Shown here one piece after another: positions 1 through 9,248 of a stretch of 64,000 nt of DNA. Each line of letters starts with the position of its first letter. Positions within the stretch are counted from its first letter, which is position 1. This DNA comes from Pseudomonas orientalis. GTDB lineage: Bacteria; Pseudomonadota; Gammaproteobacteria; Pseudomonadales; Pseudomonadaceae. Below the pieces are notes generated by a model, which was given only the letters and a program-made list of their open reading frames with translations, made no database searches and was not told the DNA's origin. The position numbers and the translations under genes are program-made. Where the stretch lies: positions 434,001-498,000 of the forward strand of contig NZ_JYLM01000003.1 in assembly GCF_001439815.1 (NCBI RefSeq), written 5' to 3'.

Positions 1-182
1 CCAGGCGATACGCTTCTGAAGTAGCCAATACTCGTGCAGGGTGGATCCAGATTTGGATAACCGTCACCCAACACTACCTCTCCAGAGTGACTGGAACACG
101 CAGCGAGCAGCACGGCCATCCCAGCCGCCACTAGCGCCTTAGGTACAGCCCGCATCATTTTCTTCTTGAACGAATAACCCAT
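1..182 (-). CDS. Putative lipoprotein, N-terminal part (runs off the left edge)
   Basis: The frame is open from an ATG at 182 to the window edge (60 codons visible). A strong ribosome site (AAGGAG) lies about 7 bases upstream. The start MGYSFKKKMMRAVPKALVA is basic, is followed by a hydrophobic stretch, and ends in a lipobox (LLAAC), so the protein should be exported and lipid-anchored. After the cysteine the visible part is polar with the motif PPCTSIGYF. I do not recognise the family; a small DUF4156-like lipoprotein is possible but unproven. The palindrome at 244-259 lies about 62 bases upstream of the start, followed by a TTGACG hexamer, so it probably has its own promoter. Confidence 0.7.
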   Translation of the reverse strand, partial: MGYSFKKKMMRAVPKALVAAGMAVLLAACSSHSGEVVLGDGYPNLDPPCTSIGYFRSVSP

Positions 183-243
183 GGGGATCTCCTTATATAA
201 AAGAATGCCCACTCAGTTAGCGTCAAAAAAAAATAACCGCCTA

Positions 244-259
244 CTGTCAAACCTGACAG
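244..259. promoter_or_regulatory. Palindrome CTGTCA-AACC-TGACAG, candidate operator (copy 1)
   Basis: Perfect 6-bp arms around a 4-bp spacer, about 62 bases upstream of the lipoprotein start on the minus strand. The same 16-bp design recurs at 4960, 7210 and 9748, each 65-100 bases upstream of a minus-strand gene. The regulator is unknown. Confidence 0.5.
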
Positions 260-288
260 GTTTTAAACTTGACCGACGAACGGAAGCA

Positions 289-309
289 CCTCCTTCCCTA
301 TGAAGGAGG
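289..309 (-). terminator. Hairpin after the autotransporter gene
   Basis: A 7-bp stem (CCTCCTT/AAGGAGG) with a short loop lies 26 bases past the autotransporter stop. There is no clear run of U after it, so its role as a terminator is tentative. Confidence 0.35.
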
Positions 310-334
310 CGCCCGCCCAAGTTACCCGCGCGAC

Positions 335-2587
335 TTAGAATGCGTAGCGCAACCCGACATTGATCCCCAACGGTTGCTTGATATTCTTGCCCACGCTGCG
401 TTCCACGTCCGCATGCACGCTCAACTCCTGGGAGACCGACATCGCTACACCCGCGCCGAGTTTCAGCCGTGAGCCCGACAAATCGTTGTTGAACGCGTTG
501 TCGTTGACGAACACTTTGTTGCTCTGGTCGAACTCATGACTGACGGCGGCCTTCAAGTAAGGCTGCAGGATGCCACCGCTGTCGAGTTGGATGTTATTGC
601 CAGCAGTGACCCCCACTTCACCAATGACCGAACTTGAACGGTCACCCTTGGCTTTCAGACCGTTGTCCAGCGTGTAACTCTGGGCCTGAGTGATTACCGC
701 CGACAATTGGCCATAGGGCTCCACGAAGTAACCGTCATCCAGCGTGATATGCCGACCGAATTCCGCCGAGGCGCCGGTGGCATTCTGGGTGTAGTTGCCT
801 TTGCTCTTCTTGCCGTCGCTCATGGCGACATTGGATTCATTGTGCAAGCGGTTGAACTTGAGCACGCCGTCGAAGTAAAAGCCGCTCTCGCTGTCCAGCC
901 AGGTTGCATAGCCACCCATGTAGTAACTGTTGATGGTCGCTTTGCTGCCCAGGTTAAGGTCCAGGTCCGATTGACTGTGCCCGGCCATCACGCCGATCAA
1001 CCACTGCCCGTCGCCGGCCTCCAGCGGCGCATCCGCGCCCAGGGTGAAACCGCGCTGGCTCTGGTTATAACCCAGGCCTGTCTTGTCGTTGGACACTTCA
1101 TATTTGTTGCCATAGGCGCGCGTCCACAAGCCGGCGCTCTGACCACCATTGAAACGCAGTTCACCCATGCGCGTGCGCAAGGTGGTCATTTCACCCAACA
1201 ACACACTCGGCGCCGCGTTGAACAGCGCCAACACGGAGTTGGTGCTCGGGCTGATGACTTTGTTCTCCGGGTCGAGGTACCAGTCATGGTTTTGATTGTC
1301 GGACACCAGGTCATACGAATACGTACCGAGGTCGACCCGCCCGCCCACCAGGCTGAAGTTCGCCACGCCGTCGGCGGTGTGCACCATCTGCAGGCGCTCG
1401 GACAGCGGGTCAGCCCCCGTGCTCGCGATCAGCAGCTGATGGTCACCGGCAGAAGTGCCGGTTACATTCAGGAAGTCACCGGTCATCTGGCCAAAATCGG
1501 CCTTCATGATGAACGTACCGCCCGTGCCGGACAGGTTGCCCACATCCAACTTATAGAAGGCCCCCGAATCGCCGAACTTGACGTTACCGCCATTCATCGA
1601 CAACGCGTTGAGCGCCTGCTGCCCGTCGACCATCACCCAGGTGGCATCGCTGTTGACCGACAGTTTATCGACATTGTCCAGACGCCCGGTCAGCACTGAG
1701 CCGTTGTTCAGACCAACGCTTGCGGTACCACCGCTGTTGATGATATCGCCATTCATGAAAGCGGCATCCATCTTCAAATCCAGGGCGCCGTCTTTGCCAA
1801 CCTGAATGTTACCGCTCAGGGCACTGTTGAACACATTCACATCGGCCGCACCACCATGGTCGATTTCGAGCATGTTGCCGTTGCCGCCGTTCAGGGTGGT
1901 GCCATCGTTGATATTGATCCGGGTGCCGCCGGGGTAGTCCACCAGGATGGCGGCGCCTGTGCCGCCCACCACCTCGGTCTGGTTGAGGTTCAGCACCGAG
2001 GGGTTATCCACCGTAGGCAAGCGATACGCCACAATCCCGTTGGTGCCGCCGTATATGCGGCCGCCCTGGGTGATGAGTTGTCCGTCGTAAGCTCTCAAGC
2101 CGGCTTTTTCACCACTGACCTGGGTGTTGTTCAAGGCCAGCGTGCTCGAGCCACTGAGCACGATGCCATCTGTGCCGCCGGATATCGTGCTGTCGAACAC
2201 CTCCACCGTCGAGCCACGATTCGATTGGGTGCCGACAATCATGCCTTCGGCCCCACCGCTGGATACGGAAGCATCGCGCAGCGTGCCCTTGCTGCCGTAA
2301 AGCGCCACGCCGACTTCCTTGCCTGCGGTATTTTTGACCGTGCCGCCATTCATGGTGAACGTGGAATCATGCGCCTGGACGCCCACAATCCTCGCCCCGT
2401 TGGACGTCAGGGTCGCCTCTTTGACAACGTACCGATCGTCCTGCGAGGCCCCGTCTATCACCACGTTCTGGCCTGGGTAGATGTTCAGTGCGTTGGCCTG
2501 TGTGGCCACGAATGTCATGGGCATCACAGCCAATACTTTGATAGCCAGCGATAAGCGAGAAAGACAAAATGTTGTTTCAGTAGTCAT
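335..2587 (-). CDS. Autotransporter (type Va) outer membrane beta-barrel protein
   Basis: 750 aa from the ATG at 2587, which has AGAGGT about 8 bases upstream; a longer frame to 2638 has no better start. A signal peptide (about residues 1-35, ending ATQANA) leads to a passenger of roughly 430 aa. The passenger is rich in G, N, S and T with many short V/I-rich strands, typical of a right-handed beta-helix. About residues 470-750 form the translocator barrel, with alternating aromatic strands and a terminal aromatic residue (LRYAF). The passenger should be exposed on or released from the cell surface. No protease triad or adhesin motif is evident. It is a single gene between hairpins, with a dyad (2713-2726) in its upstream region. 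Confidence 0.88.
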   Translation of the reverse strand: MTTETTFCLSRLSLAIKVLAVMPMTFVATQANALNIYPGQNVVIDGASQDDRYVVKEATLTSNGARIVGVQAHDSTFTMNGGTVKNTAGKEVGVALYGSKGTLRDASVSSGGAEGMIVGTQSNRGSTVEVFDSTISGGTDGIVLSGSSTLALNNTQVSGEKAGLRAYDGQLITQGGRIYGGTNGIVAYRLPTVDNPSVLNLNQTEVVGGTGAAILVDYPGGTRININDGTTLNGGNGNMLEIDHGGAADVNVFNSALSGNIQVGKDGALDLKMDAAFMNGDIINSGGTASVGLNNGSVLTGRLDNVDKLSVNSDATWVMVDGQQALNALSMNGGNVKFGDSGAFYKLDVGNLSGTGGTFIMKADFGQMTGDFLNVTGTSAGDHQLLIASTGADPLSERLQMVHTADGVANFSLVGGRVDLGTYSYDLVSDNQNHDWYLDPENKVISPSTNSVLALFNAAPSVLLGEMTTLRTRMGELRFNGGQSAGLWTRAYGNKYEVSNDKTGLGYNQSQRGFTLGADAPLEAGDGQWLIGVMAGHSQSDLDLNLGSKATINSYYMGGYATWLDSESGFYFDGVLKFNRLHNESNVAMSDGKKSKGNYTQNATGASAEFGRHITLDDGYFVEPYGQLSAVITQAQSYTLDNGLKAKGDRSSSVIGEVGVTAGNNIQLDSGGILQPYLKAAVSHEFDQSNKVFVNDNAFNNDLSGSRLKLGAGVAMSVSQELSVHADVERSVGKNIKQPLGINVGLRYAF

Positions 2588-2712
2588 GGTAAGTACCTCT
2601 AGTCGGTGACTGAACAAGCCAAGCGATTTAAGGACCATCGACTCAGGCTTTCAGAAGCGGCAAGGGTACGTACAAGAAGGATAGGTTCATGTAGGCATAG
2701 TCCCAGTGATCG

Positions 2713-2726
2713 TAGGACTAATCCTA
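2713..2726. promoter_or_regulatory. Dyad TAGGA-CTAA-TCCTA upstream of the autotransporter
   Basis: Inverted repeat about 126 bases upstream of the autotransporter start. It is flanked by two direct CGTAGG copies (2711 and about 2733), and a second dyad (TAGTCC...GGACTA) overlaps it. Such clustered dyads are typical of LuxR/NarL-type response regulator sites, but the regulator is not identified. Confidence 0.35.
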
Positions 2727-2780
2727 AATATGCGTAGGTAGCAAGTTTATTGCGGATAGGTATTTACAACGAGCGAAGGA

Positions 2781-2820
2781 TACGAACCGTCAATACTGCC
2801 ACTGCCAATGACGGTTCGTA
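2781..2820 (-). terminator. Strong inverted repeat after the 675-aa gene
   Basis: TACGAACCGTCA pairs perfectly with TGACGGTTCGTA across a 16-base loop, starting 11 bases past the stop of the 675-aa gene. There is no U tract, so it may be a terminator or an RNA-stabilising hairpin. Confidence 0.45.
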
Positions 2821-2831
2821 CCTTGATGCAC

Positions 2832-4859
2832 TTAAGGCGTAGCGGGCGGGGCGCCGCAAACGGTGTTATCGGCATTGCGCCGGCTTACATAAAGCACTGT
2901 CGTGGGCGACTTGCCCTGTGTCACGCCGTCGGCCTTGAGTACTGTGTAAAAGAATTCAACACGGCCCAAAATCGCCGGCTGCACATAGGTGGCGAAGTCC
3001 ACGAGGAAACTCTCCCCACCGCCGGGCAGGCTATGATCATTTGCCACCACAATCGGGGGCAGTATTTCCGCTTCGACGAGCTTGTTGGTGGACGTTAACC
3101 CCTCTCCGTACAGGGTCCAGAAGCGCCTGATCGTGTCACCCTGTTTCAAGTTGACCCGGTCCACGATGCTCGTATCGATACCCAGTTCAACAGACTGCTT
3201 GCAACTGATCGAGCGAAGCCCGCCGCCTGCGTCTACAGACTTGGGGAACTGTGGCGGCGTCAAATTCTGCAGCTCGCTGGCAAATACATCGACCAGCGTA
3301 GACTGGGAGGTGTCCACGTTGGCGTTCACCCCATTCGTCAGGCTGTACCAAACCTTCTTGTCCAGTTCGTTTCCGCCGGCTGCGATGACGGCCGCCGTAA
3401 TAATGACGGCGAATGTCCCCGAGTCCAGGTCAGCCTGAGTCACGGCACGTGGGGAGGGGTAAATCGGTGTCCCTCCCCAGTAGAACTGAAGCAGGTGTCC
3501 CACGGCCGCGCCCGTATACACATCAAACTCAGCCGTCGCATTGCCGGTGTCACCCGGGCCGATTTCATTGACAAGCCCCTCGCTGGACGTCACGGTGACC
3601 AACGGCAGGTAATCCCTGACCGGGCCCGGATCGTCTGGGTCCCCAGCGGCGGAGCTGAAGTCCGCGGCCACCGCGATCGTGTTGGACCACGCTGAAGGGT
3701 TGCCCTCCTCTACCACACGGTAACGAAGACTGGCGGTGCCCGGCCCGCTGATTCCATAGATCGCGAAGAGAATGAGCCAGGGAATTTCGATTTTCGCTGG
3801 GTCAGTGGGGGTAGGCTCGGTAAGCAATGTGTGAGGAAATATCTGAGTACTGAGCGCACTCACCAGCTCGATTTGCACGATCTGGCCGGATCTGAAATTG
3901 TCATAGCCGAAAAGATGCACTTCTGCCAATTTCAATTGTGCGTCCCGAAGATCCAACGGCGCCGCCGGTACCGCTGGATCGCTCAAGTTCTCCGGTTGCG
4001 GCGTCAATATATATTCAACTTCTCTGAGTTTTGGCGGATAAATGGTTGAGTTTTTGGAATAGTCAAAGTAACGATACGCCATACGATCCACGCGTGTACC
4101 GCCATCGACAACTTCGTCCTTGGTCAGAGAAAACTCGATCGGCGATGTATCAAGCGGCAAGTTTGTTATTATTTTTATCGGATCAGCATCCGTATAGGTC
4201 TTGTAGATGTGAAGTGTATCGAGCGGACGCGCAATCAAGCGTCCAGGCACACTGCAGGTCAGCTTATCGCCATTGGCTGCCAGGGAACTCAGCGTGACCT
4301 TCCCGTCCTCCGCACCCGCGACCAAGGTAATAGCGTCCAACAAAATACCGCCGGCAGGGCCCACCGTATCGACGTTCACCGGAGTAGTGCCGGAGGGCTC
4401 ACTACCACCAGACCCCAAAAAAACCTCATAGGTTAAGCGATACTCCCCGTGGTTGGCTATATCATCGCCTTTGATGTTCGTTTCATAGGGCCACGTCAGG
4501 CTTGACAATGGTTTGGAGAAATCATGACGGTTTCCGTAAGTCACGCCATTAAGGAAGAGCTGTAACGTATCCGGGTTAGTACCGGGAATAGGAAATGTAT
4601 CGTCCCACATAGTAATTTTGAGATTTGCCCCTTCCGTTTGCGCGACGATAGTTTCCATCAGGTTAGGCGGCAGACCCGACTCGGGGGGCAGGGCATTGGT
4701 GACTACAATGTCGGCCACCGCTCGCGGCGCGTGAGGCGCAAGCCCTTGAGGCACAGGCTGTGCCAATGGACCGTTACTTGGATTACAGTTAGCCCCCGTA
4801 GCACTCGACCTGCTTTTTTTATCGATTGAAGCGGGTTGTGTATTGTTCGACTTAGCCAT
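2832..4859 (-). CDS. Large protein of unknown function with Ig-like repeats (paralogue of the gene at 5147-7111)
   Basis: 675 aa from the ATG at 4859 (MAKSNN), preceded by AAGGAG 9 bases upstream; an in-frame Met at 4895 lacks this site. The N-terminus (about 55 aa) is polar and proline-rich with no signal peptide. The rest looks like tandem beta-sandwich units, with recurring patterns such as LRYRV, NVDTVGP and 'W...I' strands. It resembles its neighbour at 5147-7111 in layout and in repeated phrases (VDxxxPxGG, YRV), so the two are likely diverged duplicates. No catalytic motif was seen. Function unknown; a surface or secreted structural protein exported by a non-Sec route is only a guess. 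GC is lower than in the core genes. Confidence 0.75.
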   Translation of the reverse strand: MAKSNNTQPASIDKKSRSSATGANCNPSNGPLAQPVPQGLAPHAPRAVADIVVTNALPPESGLPPNLMETIVAQTEGANLKITMWDDTFPIPGTNPDTLQLFLNGVTYGNRHDFSKPLSSLTWPYETNIKGDDIANHGEYRLTYEVFLGSGGSEPSGTTPVNVDTVGPAGGILLDAITLVAGAEDGKVTLSSLAANGDKLTCSVPGRLIARPLDTLHIYKTYTDADPIKIITNLPLDTSPIEFSLTKDEVVDGGTRVDRMAYRYFDYSKNSTIYPPKLREVEYILTPQPENLSDPAVPAAPLDLRDAQLKLAEVHLFGYDNFRSGQIVQIELVSALSTQIFPHTLLTEPTPTDPAKIEIPWLILFAIYGISGPGTASLRYRVVEEGNPSAWSNTIAVAADFSSAAGDPDDPGPVRDYLPLVTVTSSEGLVNEIGPGDTGNATAEFDVYTGAAVGHLLQFYWGGTPIYPSPRAVTQADLDSGTFAVIITAAVIAAGGNELDKKVWYSLTNGVNANVDTSQSTLVDVFASELQNLTPPQFPKSVDAGGGLRSISCKQSVELGIDTSIVDRVNLKQGDTIRRFWTLYGEGLTSTNKLVEAEILPPIVVANDHSLPGGGESFLVDFATYVQPAILGRVEFFYTVLKADGVTQGKSPTTVLYVSRRNADNTVCGAPPATP

Positions 4860-4959
4860 TGCTACATACTCCTTTGAGTAAGAGACGCTTTGCATTTATC
4901 GCCAGCCGCACGAGACGATTGACCGTTTGATTAAACCCCCTTTTTCCCCACTGCACAGC

Positions 4960-4975
4960 CTGTCAAACTTGACAG
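4960..4975. promoter_or_regulatory. Palindrome CTGTCA-AACT-TGACAG, candidate operator (copy 2)
   Basis: Perfect arms, centred about 108 bases upstream of the start of the 675-aa gene. Same design as 244-259. The 287-base gap it sits in otherwise holds the terminator at 5106-5130. Confidence 0.5.
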
Positions 4976-5105
4976 CTGCGTACTCGCACAAAATGTGTTT
5001 CTAACTAACAGCATGGCGTGGGTGTTTTTTAATAGCCTACTTACGCAAAAACCAGCGCCGTTGATGCTATTTAATCTAAATCCGTCGCAGTCGATCTTTA
5101 TCAGA

Positions 5106-5130
5106 CAAAAAAAGGGGCTTTCGCCCCTCT
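5106..5130 (-). terminator. Rho-independent terminator of the 654-aa gene
   Basis: On the minus strand, stem GGGGC, loop GAAA, stem GCCCC, then seven U residues, 17-20 bases past the stop at 5147. A textbook terminator that separates the two paralogues into different transcripts. Confidence 0.85.
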
Positions 5131-5146
5131 TAACAAGCACCAACAT

Positions 5147-7111
5147 TTATTCACTGCCGTCATGCGGCCCCAGGCAAGTTCCGCCGCCGCTTATTTTCAA
5201 ATCGATATAGATAAGTTTTCTGGACGACAAGCCGGTGTCGCCCGTTCTCTTGAACAACCGGTACTGTACGACCGCCGAGCCAAAGCCCGGTACCAATCCC
5301 GGCGCGGTGATCAAGTCGAAGGGCAGAATGCGAATTTGCGCATAGCCCCTGTCGTAATCATCGCTGGTCAGTTCATACTCAAAAAATACCTCAGTGCCTC
5401 GGAACGGTTCACCGCTGCCGTCATTCGTCGGATAACTCGCCCAATATAAATGCACGCAGTCAAACGGCTCGAAATGGATCGCATGCCAGGGTATGCCAAT
5501 GTAGACGCCCTCATAAGGTGCCGGGCTGGTCCCGCACGCGATAAAGCCCAGTTCGCTGTCATTGAGTAATAACGGGCTTTTCAAACCGGTCAGCGTATCA
5601 AGACGCACCCGCACCGAGGCAGAGGGACTGCGCTGCCTGTTTATCCCGTTATCTGTCCAGTAATAGACTTCGGCCAAGGCAATGGAGGATGCCACTGCCC
5701 ACGATACCCATAAGATGATCAATTGCCCGGCCCTATCGCCCGGCTGCACGTCGTAGACCGCGACGATTTGGTCATCGGTGTTCCAGCACAGCTCCAGGCG
5801 TTCGCCAACCTTGGGGTTTACAAATAAAAGCACTTCCACGGGCACGGGCCCCGGACTGTCAGCGGAGGTCAGTATATTGTCGCCCGTCACGCCTTTCACA
5901 ATCGGAAGGGCCAACTTGCGATTGATCGGATCAGGCCCGCTCGGGTCAGGGCCGGCCACCCTTAAATCGACTTCATAGAAGCTGTCCGGTGAATCCTTTG
6001 AGGCAGTACCTCGCCTATATACATAGCGCACACGCAATGGATAACGTGTAGAAAACCCACCCGCCGCAACAATGGCCCAGGCCACGCTCGCGCGAATCGG
6101 CCACGTCTGCACCTCGCCGATCAGCTGGATGTCGAGCGCATGCGTATTCCAGAAGGGATGAATTTCATCCTCCGCTTCTGCTTCATCTATACGCGTGATG
6201 GTGACCGCCAACCACCGCCTGACATCGTCCAGCGTAACCACACCGTCCAGCTCAGCCGACTCGATAAAGGGCCGTGGCAAGTCCGGCAAAACAACCGGGG
6301 AGGCATAGAGCTCGATCGGGTCGGAAAACTGGCCGACGTTACCTCCCCGGTCTTCAAGCCTGCAGGAAGCGAACCTTTTACCCCGGCCACTGGCACGCAC
6401 GTGCGCCTCAGGAATGAGGCCCCGGATGGGCGCGCCCAGAACGTGCTCTCTCGTAATGAAAAGAGTGCCCGCCAAACCCACGTTCTGCAGGTCTGCATAG
6501 TAGTACGGGACCTCATCCCCAATGCGCATATCGAACCAACGCGCCAGCTCGAAAGGCAAGCCAGCGTGCCTGACCAGATAGTCATCGGTAAGCTCGTAGC
6601 GAGCCTCTTCATCAACCTGCAACTCTGGGGCGGGGTTGCCACCATTGGGCGGGGTTTTATCGACGTTTATCAAGGTCGGAAATGAGTCGGTCGGGCCGAT
6701 TAAACGGGCGCTGACCCTGTAGATAAGCCGGCTGATACCGCCGTTCGACAGAATCGACGCAGGCAGATACTGCACCAGTGGAAATAGAGCGTCAGGGTCG
6801 TACGGGCCCTGAATATGGTAGGAGTGCACCGCCACATCATCCCAACGATATTCCACTGTGGTTACCATGTTCTCCGTATGGAGATTGAATGGCCAGACCT
6901 TTGCAATCGTGACCTCCAGGTCCTGATCATGGAGCTGGAGCGGCAAAGTCCTGGCCGCTTCGTCCCATTCCAGAGGCAACGTCTGGGAAGGGTTGGGAGC
7001 GTCCAGTTCCAATATCGTCGGATCATCTGCGCCAGGAAACTGCGGTCGTTGCAAGCCCGATCGCGGCAACAGGGCGCGCCGGCGTCGTGCGGGCGAGTTC
7101 GAATCAGACAT
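5147..7111 (-). CDS. Large protein of unknown function with Ig-like repeats (paralogue of the gene at 2832-4859)
   Basis: 654 aa from the ATG at 7111 (MSDSNSP). AAGGAGGTG sits just upstream, and the in-frame Met at 7135 would place that ribosome site inside the coding sequence. No signal peptide; residues 1-25 are basic and arginine-rich. The body is predicted beta-strand with repeated sandwich-like units (NVDKTPPNGG, VQYRLFKRTG, LIYRVSARL). It ends with a strand followed by a short Gly/Cys tail. Length, architecture and upstream palindrome match the 675-aa neighbour. No enzyme motif seen; function unknown. Confidence 0.75.
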   Translation of the reverse strand: MSDSNSPARRRRALLPRSGLQRPQFPGADDPTILELDAPNPSQTLPLEWDEAARTLPLQLHDQDLEVTIAKVWPFNLHTENMVTTVEYRWDDVAVHSYHIQGPYDPDALFPLVQYLPASILSNGGISRLIYRVSARLIGPTDSFPTLINVDKTPPNGGNPAPELQVDEEARYELTDDYLVRHAGLPFELARWFDMRIGDEVPYYYADLQNVGLAGTLFITREHVLGAPIRGLIPEAHVRASGRGKRFASCRLEDRGGNVGQFSDPIELYASPVVLPDLPRPFIESAELDGVVTLDDVRRWLAVTITRIDEAEAEDEIHPFWNTHALDIQLIGEVQTWPIRASVAWAIVAAGGFSTRYPLRVRYVYRRGTASKDSPDSFYEVDLRVAGPDPSGPDPINRKLALPIVKGVTGDNILTSADSPGPVPVEVLLFVNPKVGERLELCWNTDDQIVAVYDVQPGDRAGQLIILWVSWAVASSIALAEVYYWTDNGINRQRSPSASVRVRLDTLTGLKSPLLLNDSELGFIACGTSPAPYEGVYIGIPWHAIHFEPFDCVHLYWASYPTNDGSGEPFRGTEVFFEYELTSDDYDRGYAQIRILPFDLITAPGLVPGFGSAVVQYRLFKRTGDTGLSSRKLIYIDLKISGGGTCLGPHDGSE

Positions 7112-7209
7112 ATCCCCACCTCCTTGAACATTCAATTGGCAATCGACCGAGACGGTCGATACGCTCAGGTCTGGCTACTTATTGAATGCGCAAAAAAGTG
7201 CGACGGATA

Positions 7210-7225
7210 CTGTCAGATATAACAG
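7210..7225. promoter_or_regulatory. Palindrome CTGTCA-GATA-TAACAG, candidate operator (copy 3)
   Basis: One mismatch from the CTGTCA-N4-TGACAG design. Centred about 106 bases upstream of the start of the 654-aa gene, nearly the same distance as copy 2 from its gene. Confidence 0.45.
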
Positions 7226-7303
7226 GTAACCGGTGTGACCGATGAACGTACAAAAACCGGAATGAGGTCAAGCAACGGGCGATGCGCCACTGCCCGACCG
7301 TAT

Positions 7304-7996
7304 TCAGGCGGGCGGCAGTGCCCAGTTGATCGGCGTCTCGCCATTCTGCTCAAGAAACTTGTTGGTGCGGCTGAAATGCCCGCAACCGAGGAACCCGCGA
7401 TACGCCGACAATGGCGACGGGTGTACCGAGGTCAGTACCAGGTGTTTGGTGGCATCGATCAGCTTCTGCTTGCTCTGGGCATGCGCGCCCCACAACAGGA
7501 ACACCAGATGCGGTTGATGCTCGCTGACCACCTCGATAACCCGATCGGTAAAAAACTGCCAGCCCTTGCCGGCATGGGCGTTGGCGTTGGCGCGCTCCAC
7601 GGTCAGGGTGGTATTGAGCATCAGCACGCCCTGGTCGGCCCAGCTTTGCAGGTAGCCGTGGTTGGGGATATCGATGTTCAGGTCACGCTTGAGTTCTTTA
7701 TAGATATTGACCAGCGAGGGCGGCGCCGGCACCCCCGGTTGCACCGAGAAGCACAAACCGTGGGCCTGGCCGGGGCCGTGATAGGGGTCCTGGCCGAGGA
7801 TCACCACCTTGACCTTGTCCAGCGGCGTGGAATTGAGTGCATTGAAGATCAGCGGGCCCGGCGGATAGATCTCTTTGCCGGCGGCGTGTTCCTGGCGCAG
7901 AAACTCGCGCAATTGGCCCATGTAGGGCTTGTCGAACTCCTCGCGCAGAGCGTGTTTCCAGGTGGGTTCGAGTTTGATGCGGTCGCCGTCGGTCAT
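7304..7996 (-). CDS. ung: Uracil-DNA glycosylase (family 1)
   Basis: 230 aa, the usual length. It removes uracil from DNA in base excision repair in the cytoplasm. Diagnostic motifs are present: the water-activating loop GQDPYHG (Asp70) and the DNA-intercalating loop HPSPLSA (His192). The uracil-specificity region ([10 protein letters not shown]) is intact. It stands alone and diverges from the crotonase-family gene at 8132. Confidence 0.97.
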   Translation of the reverse strand: MTDGDRIKLEPTWKHALREEFDKPYMGQLREFLRQEHAAGKEIYPPGPLIFNALNSTPLDKVKVVILGQDPYHGPGQAHGLCFSVQPGVPAPPSLVNIYKELKRDLNIDIPNHGYLQSWADQGVLMLNTTLTVERANANAHAGKGWQFFTDRVIEVVSEHQPHLVFLLWGAHAQSKQKLIDATKHLVLTSVHPSPLSAYRGFLGCGHFSRTNKFLEQNGETPINWALPPA

Positions 7997-8131
7997 GATG
8001 AGGTCATCGAGTAAAAAACAATGGGCGAACCCTAGGAAAGCCGACCCCGCTTGTCAATTGATCTGACACACCACCGGCAGTTTCTCGCAGAGCGATCATA
8101 CTGACCCTTCACCTTCTGGATTGAGGTCACG

Positions 8132-9244
8132 ATGAACCTGCACTTCGAAGAACTCACCGGCAACCACGGCGCCCGCATCGGCATCGCCAGCCTGGATGCG
8201 CAACAATCGCTCAACGCCCTCTCCCTGCCGATGATCCTGGCATTGGACGAACGCCTGGACGCCTGGGCGAAGGACCCGACTATCGTCTGCGTATTGCTGC
8301 GCGGCAACGGCCCCAAAGCCTTTTGCGCAGGGGGCGAAGTGCGCAGCCTGGCGATGGCCTGCCGTGAACAACCTGGTGTTGTGCCCAACCTGGCCGCGCA
8401 ATTTTTTGCCGCCGAATACCGCCTCGATTATCGCCTGCATACTTATCCGAAACCGCTGATCTGCTGGGGTCACGGTTATGTGCTGGGCGGCGGCATGGGC
8501 CTGTTGCAGAGCGCGTCCGTGCGTATCGTGACGCCCAGCAGTCGTCTGGCCATGTCGGAAATCAGTATCGGCTTGTACCCGGACGTAGGTGCCAGCTGGT
8601 TCCTGTCGCGCCTGCCCGGCAAGCTCGGTGTGTTCCTGGGCCTGACCGGCGCCCGTATCAATGGCCGTGATGCCCTCGACCTGGGCCTGGCCGACCGTTT
8701 CCTGGGCGATGACCAGCAAGACGAATTGCTCGACGGCCTGTTGCAATTGAACTGGCAGGAACAGACCGCGATGCAGCTCAACAGTTTGCTCAAGGCCATG
8801 GCCCAGGAAGCCGTCGAACAGCTACCCGAGGCACAATGGTTGCCGCGTCGGGGGCTGATCGACGCGTGGCTGGATGTGGGTGACGTGGCGGGTGCCTGGC
8901 GCGCGTTGAGTCTGCTCAAGGATCACGCCGACCCACTCCTGGCCCGCGCCGGCAAGACCCTCAGTGAAGGCTGCCCGTTGACTGCGCATCTGGTGTGGGA
9001 GCAGATCCGCCGCGCCCGACATTTGTCACTGGCCCAAGTGTTCCAGATGGAATACACGCTGAGTCTCAATTGTTGCCGTCATCCGGAATTTGCCGAAGGC
9101 GTACGGGCAAGGCTCATTGATAAGGATCAGGCCCCCCGCTGGCACTGGCCGGATATCCATACGGTTCCCGAGGCGGTAGTGCAGGCGCATTTCAACAAAG
9201 CATGGGAAGGTAGGAATCCTCTGGCAGACTTGTCCGATTATTGA
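8132..9244 (+). CDS. Enoyl-CoA hydratase/isomerase family protein, likely 3-hydroxyisobutyryl-CoA hydrolase
   Basis: 370 aa, GAGG about 8 bases before the ATG. The N-terminal two thirds is a crotonase fold with both oxyanion-hole segments (FCAGGEV and the glycine-rich YVLGGGMG). It also has the MSEISIGLYPDVGAS segment carrying the Glu and Asp typical of HIBYL-CoA hydrolases. The C-terminal extension (about residues 200-370) is the HIBCH-type lid and distinguishes it from the 260-aa hydratases. Expected role: thioester cleavage of 3-hydroxyisobutyryl-CoA in valine breakdown. No other valine genes lie beside it, so the substrate is inferred from family alone. Confidence 0.85.
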   Translation: MNLHFEELTGNHGARIGIASLDAQQSLNALSLPMILALDERLDAWAKDPTIVCVLLRGNGPKAFCAGGEVRSLAMACREQPGVVPNLAAQFFAAEYRLDYRLHTYPKPLICWGHGYVLGGGMGLLQSASVRIVTPSSRLAMSEISIGLYPDVGASWFLSRLPGKLGVFLGLTGARINGRDALDLGLADRFLGDDQQDELLDGLLQLNWQEQTAMQLNSLLKAMAQEAVEQLPEAQWLPRRGLIDAWLDVGDVAGAWRALSLLKDHADPLLARAGKTLSEGCPLTAHLVWEQIRRARHLSLAQVFQMEYTLSLNCCRHPEFAEGVRARLIDKDQAPRWHWPDIHTVPEAVVQAHFNKAWEGRNPLADLSDY

Positions 9245-9248
9245 CAGC

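Noticed and set aside
707..2554. Plus-strand open frames (330 and 232 codons) opposite the autotransporter
   Set aside because: No ribosome site or recognisable motif; the minus strand carries a signal peptide and autotransporter barrel.
4931..5146. 71-codon minus-strand frame between the two large paralogues
   Set aside because: It spans the terminator hairpin and the palindrome and has no ribosome site.
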